Of a stretch of DNA of 64,000 bases, positions 47,473 through 59,100 are shown piece after piece. A program made the translations under genes and the position numbers. This DNA is from Ipomoea triloba (taxonomy: Eukaryota > Streptophyta > Magnoliopsida > Solanales > Convolvulaceae). How positions within the stretch are numbered: the stretch's first letter is position 1; each line of letters begins with the position of its first letter. Under the pieces are notes generated by a model, which was given only the letters and a program-made list of their open reading frames with translations, ran no database searches and was not told the origin of the DNA. The stretch is from NCBI RefSeq assembly GCF_003576645.1, contig NC_044918.1, positions 25,609,847 through 25,673,846 on the forward strand, read 5' to 3'.

Positions 47473-47689
47473 ATAATTTGCCGTCCCTAACTCGCCAACA
47501 AATTTTATTGTGGATCGTAATTTACATAGTTGTGTGAATCATGCATCAAAATACATTACACAAATAATGAACCTTATGTATACAAATTAGTAGTAAATAC
47601 GCACCATGTTCTATTGTATAATGCCCAATAAACAACAAAAAGTTAGTGATGAAAACTTTTAGTAGTTTTTGCAACTACATGAATTATGT

Positions 47690-48315
47690 TGATGGATTTT
47701 AATAATCCGGGTAGTCCGAATTATAAAACCCGATTAAATAATGGGGGTATGACAAACTAATGGACCATAAGTATACCGCGGGGTAAAATGTATATTGAAT
47801 TACGTAATGCTATAACAGAGGTAAACAATGTAATGACAAGACAAATGTGATGAAAGTAAGTGAAGACGTCCTAACAAGACAACCAGCGAGCTTTTATATC
47901 AGCCCAAGGCGTAACTGATCTGGAGAACGCAGGGAAACACGCCTAATGTCCGGGTCGTAACCGTCGCCACGAGACTCGGTCCACGCGCAGAGCAAAAACC
48001 CCCACCACTAGGCCGAGGGCTAACCTCGGCCCAGTGGCGGGTTCGGCCGAGGCCGAGCGCTGCGGCCTCGGTCGAGCCCGGACGCTCAGCCGGGCTGAGC
48101 GTGCCGTGGGCCACGCTCGGCCTCAGCCGAGCCCAGACGCTTAGCCGGGCTGAGCGTCGCGGTCCCAGCCGCGATCCACGCTCAGCCACGCCCGAGCGTG
48201 CCTAGCTCGTGGCCGAGGGCTGACCTCGGCCACGTGGCTGCCCCCGAGTCGCTCGTTCCGATCCCCTTTTGCCTCGTTCGTGTTCCGCACCCGGTCCTAA
48301 TTATTCCATCATCAG
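47690..48315 (-). repeat. 3' LTR of gypsy element 3
   Basis: Minus strand TGATGATGGAATAATT..to..AAAATCCATCA, i.e. inverted TGATGGA/TCCATCA ends. GATATAAAAGC on the minus strand near 47893-47903 is a good TATA box. A block at 48010-48230 is GC-rich and built of repeated GCTGAGCGT/GCTCAGCC and GGCCGAGG words. A purine tract GAGTAGGGGAC (minus) directly precedes it at 48316-48326. Confidence 0.75.
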
Positions 48316-48326
48316 TCCCCTACTCT
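48316..48326 (-). other. Polypurine tract of gypsy element 3
   Basis: Minus-strand GAGTAGGGGAC lies immediately upstream of the TGATGATGG start of the 3' LTR. Confidence 0.65.
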
Positions 48327-48523
48327 CTGAGTTGCGAGACTTCGGCAACGAAAGAGAGTAAACACGAACTATTTATAAGCTTTCGCATCAGGTTGGGTCA
48401 GAGTCCGCCCCAACTGGAGTCCTTACTGTACTGGAGTGTTATTCGCGAGTGAAATTCTATCTCCACAATTGTTCTTATCTGTCTAGGAGTTCAATTTCCT
48501 TCAAAACTCTTATACCTCCCAGG

Positions 48524-48533
48524 CTATAAATAC
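48524..48533 (+). promoter_or_regulatory. TATA box for the antisense ORF of gypsy element 3
   Basis: CTATAAATAC in a GC-moderate promoter-like stretch about 210 bases inside the 3' LTR and about 460 bases upstream of the ATG at 48993. It points away from the LTR and toward pol, so it would drive a transcript antisense to the element. Confidence 0.55.
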
Positions 48534-50596
48534 TCCCACACCATCCCAACACTTTTCACCATCTCATCATCTTTTTTACCCCAAATTTAAATATTGAATT
48601 TCCCCCTTCTTTCCCCCTATATAAACCCCTCTTACCCCCTTCATTTTTTTTCTCCCCACACCACAACATTACTTCTTCCCCCCTCTCTCTACATTCCATC
48701 CCGCCAAAACACCACCGAACCACCGCCCAAGCCGCCGTCGGATTGCCACCGAACCACCGCCGGCCGTCGTCGAACCGCCGCCGCTGCCGAGCCACCGCCG
48801 AGCGCCGCCGCAGCTGAGTGCCGAGCGCCGAAGCCGAGCGTCTGCAGCCGAGGCCGAGCGTCCCTAGCCCGTGTCACCCGCTCGAGTGCGTCCACCCTTC
48901 GCGTCTCCCTTAGAGTTGGTTAGTAGTCCTTCCCCCTCTCTTCACGTTCCAAGCTTGATTCCCTTCTAGCGTCTAAGTTTCGTTTAGCTTGCATGCACTC
49001 TTCTTCGTACGACCCGTACGAGAGTTTGCTAGATTCCATAGACCGCTCCGAACTCCTCTCCTCGAGCGAGGAAGCTCTCACTTACGAAAATTTCCCCCAC
49101 CCCTTCGACGAGTTCAACGAGCCTTCCGTGAACCTCATGGACGTCGCTCCTCGTTACGTTATAGAGCCGGCGCCGTTGCTCGAACCTTTTGACGACTCTC
49201 TTCACACGCTGCTTGACCCCCGCGTCCCTGGCGGCACCTTGGCCCAAGCCATGGATGACTACGATATCACCCTTGCGCGGTCTCTTGTCAACACCAGGTA
49301 GAGCTTGTCATTCCCGTCCCCTCGTCACTTCGGGGTGCATCTCACCTCGCTCCAAATGGGGCTCGCCTTCTCGCTACATCCCTTCATCATCGAGTTCCTT
49401 AACCACCATCGCATAGCTTTGGAGCTGTTAGTGCCCAACTCCCATAGGATCCTGTCAGCCTTCCTAGTTAGATGTCATCAGACGTCCGTCCCCCCTTCCC
49501 TCAGCCTGTTTCAGCAATTGTTTCAAGTAGGTGGTAGCTCGGGCGGGGTCAAGGGTAAAGGCTATGCGGCAGTCTCGGCCCGCTCCAAGCTTAGATTTTT
49601 CCAGGACATCAAGGGGTTTAACAAGTACTGGAAACCCAAATTTGTTTTCATATCAACCGGTCCCAGTCTCCCCTTCGAGGTCCCCTAGGGGGGGAGGTAC
49701 ATCTCTAAAGCCAAGGTCGACAACATACCTCACCTCCCCACCTATCTGAGTGCTTTCTTTGACGGTCAACGAGGGGTTTGCACGGAGCCTCTGGTCACTC
49801 CTGAGGCCCTGCGCAGTATAGGCTGCGTGCGTGGTCCGCCGCTCCCGAGCCTCTGGTCAGCCTCTCGTCCCCTGGTTGTTAGTGTTGTCCTCCGGGGAGT
49901 CCGGAGGTTCCGAGGGCGACATAGTTGAGGACGAGGAGTCATCGTCCGGTGCGTCCGACCCCGACTACCGTGGTTCGTTCCTTTCTCATAATTTTATTTT
50001 CTTGTTTCGCTTGGTACATAAGGCTTGCTTACCCTTGCGTGTTTCAGTGATGGACGAAGCCGAAGACACCCGCGCGCTCCTCAGGGCCTATAGGAGCCAA
50101 AACAGCAAAAGGCCTCGTCGTGGGGAACCCAGCTGGTCACGCGCGCCACGTCCTTCGCCCCGGGCTTCCCCTCCGGAACAGGTGCCGGTTCCACGAAGCC
50201 GTCACAGCTCGGTGTCCACTACGGCGGATATCCCAGCGCCTGGCTTTGCTGCCCCGGCGGGCTCCACCTTTGCTATGCCCGCCGCTCCTCGAGGTTGGCC
50301 CGTTTCCGTCCCTTCTTCAGTCTCCTTACTCCAGGGGGACGTGCTAGCTGAGGATGTGATGCGGAGTCTTGTCTCGGCCCGCGATGAGGAGTTGTGTTGG
50401 GGCCGCCCGGACTACCGCTCGTTCATAGAGGTATGACCCTATTCTTGTGAATTTCCACGATCCTTTCCCTTCCCTATTGGGCCCTATTTTTATCTTATTT
50501 TCTTGTGTTTCTGCTTACAGACCGCGGTTCGCTACTGAGCCATGGGAAGGGCTCTGGAAGCTGAGACCAAGGCGCGCCTGGAGTTAGAGGCCCAGA

Positions 50597-53500
50597 TAGA
50601 GCCGTCAAAACGGGCCGGCGGGGCGGGGCCCGCCAAAGCCCACCTAAAAGCGGGCCTAACAATTGCCCCCCCGCCCCACCCCTCTTAAGCCCGCGGGCCC
50701 CCGCGAGGGTCCGCCAAATCCCCACACCCTTTTTTTTTGTAAAAAAAAAAAAAATAATATTATGCTAACCAATAAGTAATAACTATATTGATTGTTATTT
50801 GTTAATTTAATTTTTATCCTCTTTACACTTATTTGTCACTTAACTAATAAAGATATATAAAGTAATAAATCTACAAAAAGTTCCAATAGTTCATACAATC
50901 ATAGTATAATACAGTTAATACTACATAAGTTCAATTGTTCAATAGTTCATAAAACATTAAAACATTAAAATATTAAACCAAAGTACCAAACATTCAAAGT
51001 TCAAACATAAGTCCATAAGTGATAAGTCCATTACATTCCAACATTTGCATCTTATGCTTCTTCATTTCCATCATTGTCATCATACTCATCAATAAGATTG
51101 ACAATATTTGAATCTTCACAAGACAAATTTGATGTTGAACTTGAAATTTCTTCAGTATCTACAAAAAAAATGAACACAAAATATAGTTAACAATTAAATT
51201 ACAATAGACTAAAATAACTAACTAAAATATATTCCAATATTTCATTATTTTGTAAACAAACTTAATAACTTACCCATAGCATAACCATGCAACCAATTTC
51301 TAGTGCAAATAAGAGCTTGCACTTTTTCAGGCAAAGTACAACTCCGATACTTGGTGAGCACACGAGCACCAATAGAGAATGCCGACTCCGATGCAATAGT
51401 GGTAATTGGGATAGCCAAAACATCTCGTGCCATCAATGCAAGTGCAGGATATCTATGCATACGTTCTTTCCAATAATCCAAGATATTCAAATCTTCATAA
51501 TATGCATATTCAAGTTTTGGTTCCTCCAAATAAATATCCAATTCAGACTTTCCAATAGTCTTAACACTTTGGCTATCATACTTTTTAATTGCCTACATTA
51601 ATTAGAAAGTCAAATTTAAAACATTAAACATGCTATCATAATAACAAATCCACATATAGAAAATATATATAAATTAAAGTGTTAGAATTTATAATACTTA
51701 CTTCAAATGCTCTTTTTCCTTTACTTTTACCTACACCTTCCCTTTGCATACTTGAAGATGAGACTTGAGAAAATCGTGGTTGAGAAGGACAGTGGAGTAA
51801 CAACATCCGCATAAGCACTAAAAAGCTTGTTCAACTTTGTCTTCACCCTTGAAATCATGTCTTGAACTTTAATTGTATCATTCTCAAGCTCCTCATATAA
51901 ATGCTCCAATGTTACAAGCTTTATCCTTGGTCAAAAATAGCTCCAAATGCAAGGACTATGCTATATTCGCTCCAATATTTATCAAACTTCTCAAACATAT
52001 CAACACATCTTCATTATGCAAATTGTCTTTCAACATACTTTCAATCTTCCACACTTGCATAAAATATAGATTTGAGGTAGGATATGAAGAACCGGAAATC
52101 AAAATTGTCACCTCATAAAATGGCTCAAGAAACTCACATATTTTCTCACCTCTTTTCCATTCTTCATTTGAAGGGCAAAATTTATAATGTCTATCATTCA
52201 ATTGGAGAGAAGCAAATGCCCTTTTGTACTTAATAGCACTATCCAACATTAAATATATGGAGTTCCACCTAGTAACCACATCTAATCTCAAACCTATACT
52301 AGTATCAATGTTACCAACTGCACCTATACATTCTTCAAACTTCTTCATCCTACCCTCAGAACCTTTCACATATTTGACGGACTCTCTAATTTTATGCAAA
52401 GCTGAAGTAACAACTTTCAACCCTTCTTGAACAATAAGATTTAATATATGGGCTGAACAACGAATGTGGAAAAATTCTCCATCACACAACAAACTCTCAT
52501 TCAAAGTCAATTGCTCCTTTACAATTTCTTGCATAGTATCATTACAAGATGCATTATCTAATGTCAAAGAGAACACCTTTCTTTCAATTCCCCATTCTTT
52601 TAAAAATTGATATATTTTTGCAGCTAATTCAACTCCTGTGTGTGGTGGGGGCATCTTAGCAAAGCAAAGTATCTTACTATTCAATTTCCAATTCTCATCA
52701 ACAAAGTGCCCAGTCCATACATCAGAAGTTAAACAAATTCTATTTTTGATATTTGCTAACACTTGTTTAAGCTTCTCTTTTTCTTGAAAGTAGATTTTGG
52801 TAATGTCAGACACAAGTGTGTTTCTAGAGATAGAAGGCACATCGGGATTCAAATACTTTTGCCACTTTCTAATGCCATCATATTCAACAAATGAAAATGG
52901 TAAATCATGTTTGATTACTGTAGAAGCTAACAACTCTCTTGCAATATTAGGATCTACTTTCCTAGATGCAAGTTTGCCTTCATTGGTAACAAACATTTGC
53001 CTAAGGTCATGAGACTTTAACATTCTACATATTTCTCTATGTCTCCTCAATGAAGAAGTTCCATTTTGTTTCCCCCCCGATCTAAATTCTTTCAAACAAC
53101 CATTACATTTAGCTTTGTGAGTACCGTCAGCATCAACTCCAATCTTTGTAAAAAAATTCCACACATCAGAGGTAAGTTCTTTAGACTTACATTTCTTTGA
53201 AGTACTTTCCAATCCTGGCATTCCATCAACGGCATCATCAACAATAGTATCAGTAGTTTGCTTCCCAGTAGTTTGATTCAAAGATATAGAATCCATCACA
53301 AACAGTTTGAGTGTCTGACAGTAAAAAATACACAAATTGTCAAACATATATAAAAGATATTTACATATTAATATATTATATACTGTAATATACTAATATA
53401 TAATTAATAACAATAATATATAATTACTAATTTACTAACTATAAACTATTAACTACTACATACTGACATACTGTAAAGTGTAAACTAACTTTAAACTATA

Positions 53501-54015
53501 TACTAACTTACTAAGTACTAACTTTACAGTTTACGAATTGGAATAGAAAAACAAAAAAAAAAACTAGCTTTTTAAAAAAAAATCAATTACCTGTGAGTCC
53601 AGATGCCGTCTGTGGTGTGCTGGTGTTAGAGACTCGGAGTGATTGTGTGCGTCGCCGGTCGCTACAAGGGCCTGAGTCGGAGCAGTTGGCGGGCAAGATG
53701 CGAAGAGCAGGGTGGGAGACAGCCGACAGGGAGGCCGAGATTTTTAGGGTTGGAGTTGTAGAGTTGCGGCTGAGTGGTTGACTACTTGACTCTTTAGTCT
53801 TTAATATTTATTCTTTTATTAAACTCAAACTTTTTTTTTTTTAAAAAGTAAAGTAGGCGGGCTGGCGGCCGGCCCGCCTCGCCAAGCCCACGGGTTTAGG
53901 CGGGGCGGGCTTTTAGCCCGCCATAAAACTGGCTTTGAAAATCAGGGACCGTCCCGCCCTTTTGGCGGGGCGGGACAGGCTAGCCCGGCGGGCTAAGCCC
54001 ATTTTGACGGCTCTA
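50597..54015 (-). mobile_element. hAT transposon with TIRs and 8-bp target duplication
   Basis: 3419 bp. Both ends begin TAGAGCCGTCAAAA followed by YGGGCY. The flanks are GGCCCAGA (50589-50596) and GGCCTAGA (54016-54023), an 8-bp duplication with one mismatch, as hAT elements make. Subterminal DNA at both ends is packed with GGCGGGGCGGG / CCCGCC words, typical of transposase-binding repeats. It carries a transposase gene on the minus strand that has been disabled by frameshifts. It interrupts the last exon of the gypsy antisense ORF and is therefore younger than that gypsy insertion. Confidence 0.93.
51245..53296 (-). pseudogene. hAT transposase (BED finger, RNase H-like core, hATC dimerisation domain), frameshifted
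   Basis: Start MDSISLNQTTGKQ at 53296 (an upstream ATG at 53347 also exists). A BED zinc finger follows, with KAKCNGCLKEF and SSLRRHREIC (about residues 55-90), then the core with LTSDVWTGHFVDENW, SLTLDNASCNDTM and HIRCSAHILNLIVQEGL. A frameshift near 52010 takes the frame to a stop; the right frame continues FEKFDKYWSEYSIVLAFGAI. A lost base in GACCAAGGAT near 51928 causes a second shift. An intron (51593-51701, GTAAGT..GTAG) follows RAFE, and the hATC domain at 51592-51245 is intact ([33 protein letters not shown]). Only two or so lesions, so it died recently. Confidence 0.9.
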
Positions 54016-54613
54016 GGCCTAGATGGGGGCGCTGAATCTGCAATGTGAGCAACTGAGTTTTCAACGCGAGCAAATGGCTTTGCGCGAGAGGAGGGCCCTC
54101 GAGGAAAAGAGAGCCCTTGAGGAGGCGTCGGCCACGGCTGTGGCACGCTACCGCGGGTCCGAGGCTTTCCCTGTAGATGTGCGGGCTTACATCGCGGAGC
54201 ATGTAGAGGAGAGCTATGGGGTGCTGAAGGCCACTAGGGCGGGGAAGTGGTGCGTGACCAGGGAATGCGCGCACATGGCCGAAATCGGTGAGTACGACAT
54301 GCAGCAGGCGATCTACACTGGCCTACGGCGCAGGGACGCGACTTTCGACCCCGAGGCGTGGGGGCTCCCTTTGGAGCTCATGGATCCGGAGCCCCGAGCC
54401 GAGCCCGCTGCCTCCCATGGTGCATCTGGGACCGGAGCTGCTGTCGATGATGATCCGTTCCCTGGACTCGCGCTCGGCCTAGGCGGTGCGGCCGACACCC
54501 CTCTGGACCAGATTCATCTTTCTCCGGGTATGGCCAACTTCGACCAGGCAGGGACCTCCGGGGCGCGCGACCCTTTGTGCTTTCCGGCATCTTCACATTG
54601 TTATTTTCTCTAG

Positions 54614-56127
54614 CTCGTTATTGTTGGATGTTTCTGTTATTGATGTAGCGTGGACTACCCGTTCTTTGCTTTGACATTGTGGCTGGAACTTGGTTGTTTT
54701 CAACCCCAGCTTTGCATGCTTGTTCTACTTTGCTCGTTTTGCTTCGCTTCCAATAAACAGCTTTCAATAAATTGCGTCTCTTTGCTTTCTATTGCGTGTT
54801 CTGTTGGTGCGGCGTCAGCCAGTCTATGCTCGGCTGAGGCCTCTACCGAGCACGAGCCCGGGCGTGGACGCTCGACCTTGGTTAACTGGCGCTCGGTTTT
54901 GGTTGGGCCTGAGCCCTGTCCCCGAGCGACTGCGCATTGTGCGATAGTTGTATTTACATGTTTTTTTTTTTTTTTTTTTTTTTTTTTGGCGTCAGTGGTG
55001 ACTATTCGACATGGCTTCATGTTTGTTGATTGTTTTTCTTTGTGATTCATTGGAGTATACTTTTGATTAGGTTTGTTGATAAATATGTGAGTTTAAGAGG
55101 GGTGTATTGTAGGTCGTTGAACTGTGCATTGGGGCGCTATGTGTGGTGCATCGTGGGACACCTTTGTGCACTCCCAGAGTAAAAGTTGTACGTGCATGCA
55201 TTACTAATAGTAAATGTGTGCATTCTATTGGACAGCGTGGTGCATTGTGTGTTAGTATGACTGTGGTCAATTTTGTGGGGTTTAGGGGTAAGCGTTTAGA
55301 GGCTGTGAAGTGTGAACAGACGAAATAGATAATATGCATAAAATTAAATTACATATATGTATACACACAAAGAATCATGCATATTGATTTTTTAAAACAT
55401 TGTCATTCACGAATTGTAGTGGTAATGTGCTGATAACATGTTGTGATCTCCTTTGACCTTTTAGAGTTTTCCCTGTGCAACGGATTGAATAGCAATAATA
55501 TAAAGATAAAGAAAGAGAATTAAGAATAGTATATGTAATTATAATTTCATTAAGCCAGATTCCAATACAATACATGTCCTTATATACAATTCTAATGTAA
55601 CAGATACAATAATGGTAGGCATACTTAACGGACCGTTATATCTGTTACAATATCAATTATAATGTCNTTTTTCTTTTTTTTTTTTTTTTTTTTTTTTTGT
55701 CTTGGCGTCGGATCGCGAGACTCAGTCCCCCGACCCTTAGCGCACCCGTCCGATGGTACGCGAGGCTTGTGCCTTGTACCCTCCCTATGGTGCAAGCCGG
55801 CCTAGGCTGGAGCCTTTCGGTCCTATGCCTAGCGATTCTTCCGTTCGGTGACAGGCGAGGTCGGGCCTCGTGTCACCCCTAGGGTTGTTAGTCGTCCTAG
55901 GTCGAGGCCACCCGGCCTTGCGTCTAGGGACTTTTCCATTCGGCAATAAGCAAGGTCGGACCTTGTATTGCCCCTAGGGTGTTCTGGTTGTGTTGAGTTG
56001 GAGCTTCCTGGCTCGCTGGACTCAAAAGACTTGGTTGATCGGAAAAGCGTGTGATGAAAATACGCCGGTTTATTACGACACAAAAAATGGATTGAAAGGG
56101 GGGCGGACCGCCTTACATTTCTTAGCA
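54614..56127. other. Spacer of gypsy element 3 between antisense ORF and integrase
   Basis: AATAAA words at about 54752 and 54767 could end the antisense transcript. Poly-T runs lie at about 54960-54987 and 55668-55698. 55380-55665 is AT-rich and looks foreign to the GC-rich element. 55735-56000 has 60-170-bp diverged repeats with GGCGAGGTCGG(G/A)CCT and CCCCTAGGGTTG. One undetermined base (N) is at 55667. Confidence 0.5.
55735..56000. repeat. Diverged GC-rich direct repeats
   Basis: Two clear units: GACAGGCGAGGTCGGGCC..TGTCACCCCTAGGG (about 55850-55885) and AATAAGCAAGGTCGGACC..TTGCCCCTAGGG (about 55945-55980), each preceded by a CTAGCGA/CTAGGGA..TTCCNTTCGG phrase; an older third unit lies to the left. 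Confidence 0.6.
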
Positions 56128-59100
56128 TTACTGGAAATACTTTACTAAATGCTCTGAACTCCAGACCCTCTCTACCTCTTTACCCTTCGGCATCTTCAAC
56201 TTGTAACTGCCGGGACGGACCACGGTTGAAATTATGTATGGTCCCTCCCAGAGCTTGGCTAATTTGCCACCGTCCAGAGGCTTGCTGGCCTCGCGGCGTC
56301 TCAGCACGTAGTCGCCGACCTGGAAGTACCGGGGTCGTGCTCTTTTGTCATGGTATGCTTTGGCCTGTCTTTGGTAGTTCTCTGCGCGTACCATGGCTGC
56401 TTCTCGTTTTTCGTCTATCAAATGGAGGTCAACCCGGTGGTGCTTCTCGTTGCGTTCGGGATCGTATTCCTCACTTCGTCGCGTGGGAATAATAGCCTCT
56501 GCGGAGTTCTGGCTTCGAATCCGTAGCACAGCGCGAACGGGATCTCGCCCTTTGCTTTTCGTGGCGTGGTGCGATATGCCCAGAGGACCGCCTCTAAGTT
56601 CTCGACCCACACTCCTCCTGCCGCCTCAAGGGTTTTTTTCAACGCGTCCACTATTGTGCGGTTGGCATTCTCTACCTGGTCGTTCGCCTGGGGGTAGGCC
56701 ATGAAGACTTGGGTGTGGGTGATGCGCCACTCATGGCAGAACAACTTGAACTCCTTTCCCTCGAATTGGCGACCGTTATCTGAGATGATTTGCATTGGCA
56801 CCCTGAAACGGCATAGTATGTTGGAGTATATGAACTGTTTGCACCGGACGCTTGTGATGCTTGCTAGGGGTTCGGCCTCCACCCACTTCGTGAAATAATC
56901 CACCGCGACGATGACATACTTTCGCTTGCCTGAGCCCATGGGCAGGGCTCCTACGATATCAATGCCCCACGTTGAGAATGGTATGACGGAACTAATCGGA
57001 GTGTAGTTGGTGGCGGGTCGGCCCGGGCCGACCTGATATTGCTGGCAAGTTGGGCAGCTTCGTGCGTAATCCGCACATTCCTTCGCCATCCTCGGCTAGA
57101 AGTAGCCTTGAAGTATGACTCTCCGGGCCATGGTATATGCTCCCTGATGGGCTGCGCAAGTTCTTTCGTGAATCTCCTCGATAAGAGCCCGGGCTTCATC
57201 TGGATATAAACACCTTAGTAGCGCCCCGTTATAGGACCTCTTATATAGGATGTCCCTGATAAGCTCGTATGTCGGGGTGCGTCTCTTGGCCGCCTTAGCG
57301 TCGGCCTCATCCGGGTGTAGGGTGCCCGTCCTTTTGTACTGCACGAGATGGTCCAACCAACAGGGCGGGCGGCTTTGCACAGGCATGACCGGATATGCCT
57401 CCAAGCTGGACTTATGGAGGTCCTCTATTCTTGCAATCTTCGAGATGTATTCTGGGGTTCCCTGGCTGAGCTTGGAGAGCGTATCAGCTTCTGCGTTTTG
57501 TTCTCTCGGTACTTGCAAAATTTCGTGTTGGGCGATCTGCCCCAAGACCCGGAGCACCACGTTGCGGTACTGGATCATCCTCTCCTCGTTCGCTTCGAAA
57601 TCACCGGACACTTGGCCAACCACGAGCCTGGAATCACACCGAATTTTCAACTTTTCGACCTTCATGCTCACCGCGAGTTGGAGTCTGCACAGCAGTGCCT
57701 CGTACTCAGCTTCGTTGTTTGATAATTTGAAATGGAAACGGAGAGCGTAATACGCCCGAAAGCCTTCCGGGGTTACCAGGACGACCCCTCCTCCGCACGC
57801 CTTGCTACTCGAGGACCCGTCAGTTGATAGAGTCCACCACTCTTCCTCCTCGTTCCTTGCCTGCTCTGTGGCGTCGCGGGCGGTGCACTCGACTATGAAG
57901 TCTGCGAGGTGCCTGCCCTTCGATGGTTGGTCTGGGCTTGAAATGGATGTCAGATTGGCTGACCCTCATGGACCGCTTCACGAGTCGGCTTGCCGACCTC
58001 GCGCCACTTAGCACCGCTTCCAGCGGTAGGTTCGTGAGCACGTGCACTGGGTGAGCCTGAAAATAATGGTTTAACTTTTTTGCTGTGGCGTCAATAGCGA
58101 ATATGGACTTCTCTGTTGGTGAGTATCGGAGCTCTGCCCCCCGGAGGGCCCTGCTCACATAATACACTGGTCTTTGTACTCCCGTGTCATCCCGGACCAG
58201 CACGGAGCTGATCGCAGCTTGAGAGATACCCAAGTACAAATACAAGACTTCCCCCTTCTCCGGCTTGGCTAGGGGAGGTAAGGACATTAAATAGGTTTTG
58301 AGGTCCTCGAAGGCCTTCTGACACTCGGCCGACCACTCAAAACCGCTGCTCTTCTTGAGAACCCCGAAGAAAGGTAAGGATTTCTCGGCCGACCTCGAAA
58401 TGAAACGTCCGAGGGCGACCAGGCGACCATTGAGGCGCTGGACCTCGCGGAGGGACCTCGGGGGCTCCATCTCCAGTATGGCTTTGACCTTGTCGAGGTT
58501 GGGCTCTATGCCCCTTTTGGAGACCATGTACCCCAAGAACTTCCCCCCGTGTACCCCGAAAGTGCACTTTTTGGGGTTCAAGTGTAAATCAAACTGGTGC
58601 ATAATTGAAAATACCTCTGTTAAGTCATCTGTGTGGACCGAGCACCTTTTTAAAGACTTTGGCGACCATTCTCGTGTATGTGGCCCCGGAGTTCTTGAGC
58701 CCGAAGGCCATCACTCAATAGCAAAAAACACCCTCTGGCATGGTGAAAGCCGTTTTCTCCTCGTCTTCCTCGTGCATAAATATTTGGTGGTAGCCGCGAA
58801 ATGCGTCGAGGAAGCTCATGAGCGCACAGCCCGCTGTTTCGTCCACCAACTGGTCGATGTTTGGGAGCGGGAACGGATCCATTGGGCACGCTTTGTTGAG
58901 GTCCGTGTAGTCCACGCACATCCTCCACGTGGGCGGTTTGGGTGCGAGGACCACGTTTGCGAGCCACTCAGGGTATAGGACTTCCCTGACGTGCCCGATC
59001 TCCAAGAGGGTGTTAACCTCCTTTTTCACGAATTCCTGCCTCTCCGCCGAGAGGTACCTTTTCTTCTGCTGCACTGGCTTGATCGTCGGGTTGACCGCCA

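Larger units (their letters stand above)
48993..54613 (+). pseudogene. Antisense ORF of gypsy element 3 (Transposase_28-type), split by a hAT element
   Basis: Opens MHSSSYDPYESLLDSIDRSE at 48993. The part with PRHFGVHLTSLQMGLAFSLH, HPFIIEFLNHHRIALELLVP and NKYWKPKFVFIS (49305-49688) matches the 'putative gypsy type transposon' domain (PF04195 type), whose function is unknown. In-frame TAG codons at 49299-49301 and 49686-49688 break it, and a shift lies near 49830. Likely introns: about 49970-50047 (..TGTTTCAG acceptor) and 50431-50520. A TGA follows soon after the second acceptor. The last exon is cut by the hAT insertion at 50597-54015 and resumes with ALNLQCEQLSFQREQMALRE, a coiled-coil-like stretch, to the stop at 54611-54613. 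Probably not translated now. Confidence 0.72.

Noticed and set aside
47899..48452. GC-rich frames rich in Arg/Ala/Pro on both strands
   Set aside because: They lie in the repetitive GC-rich part of the 3' LTR and its flank, where long chance frames are expected.
49299..49301. In-frame TAG in the antisense ORF explained as an intron donor (CAG|GTAGAG)
   Set aside because: The frame reads on directly into the conserved domain with no acceptor needed, so a nonsense change is the simpler reading; the alternative is not excluded.
54700..55050. 116- and 131-aa frames with Lys or Phe runs
   Set aside because: The runs come from a poly-T tract; there is no conserved sequence.
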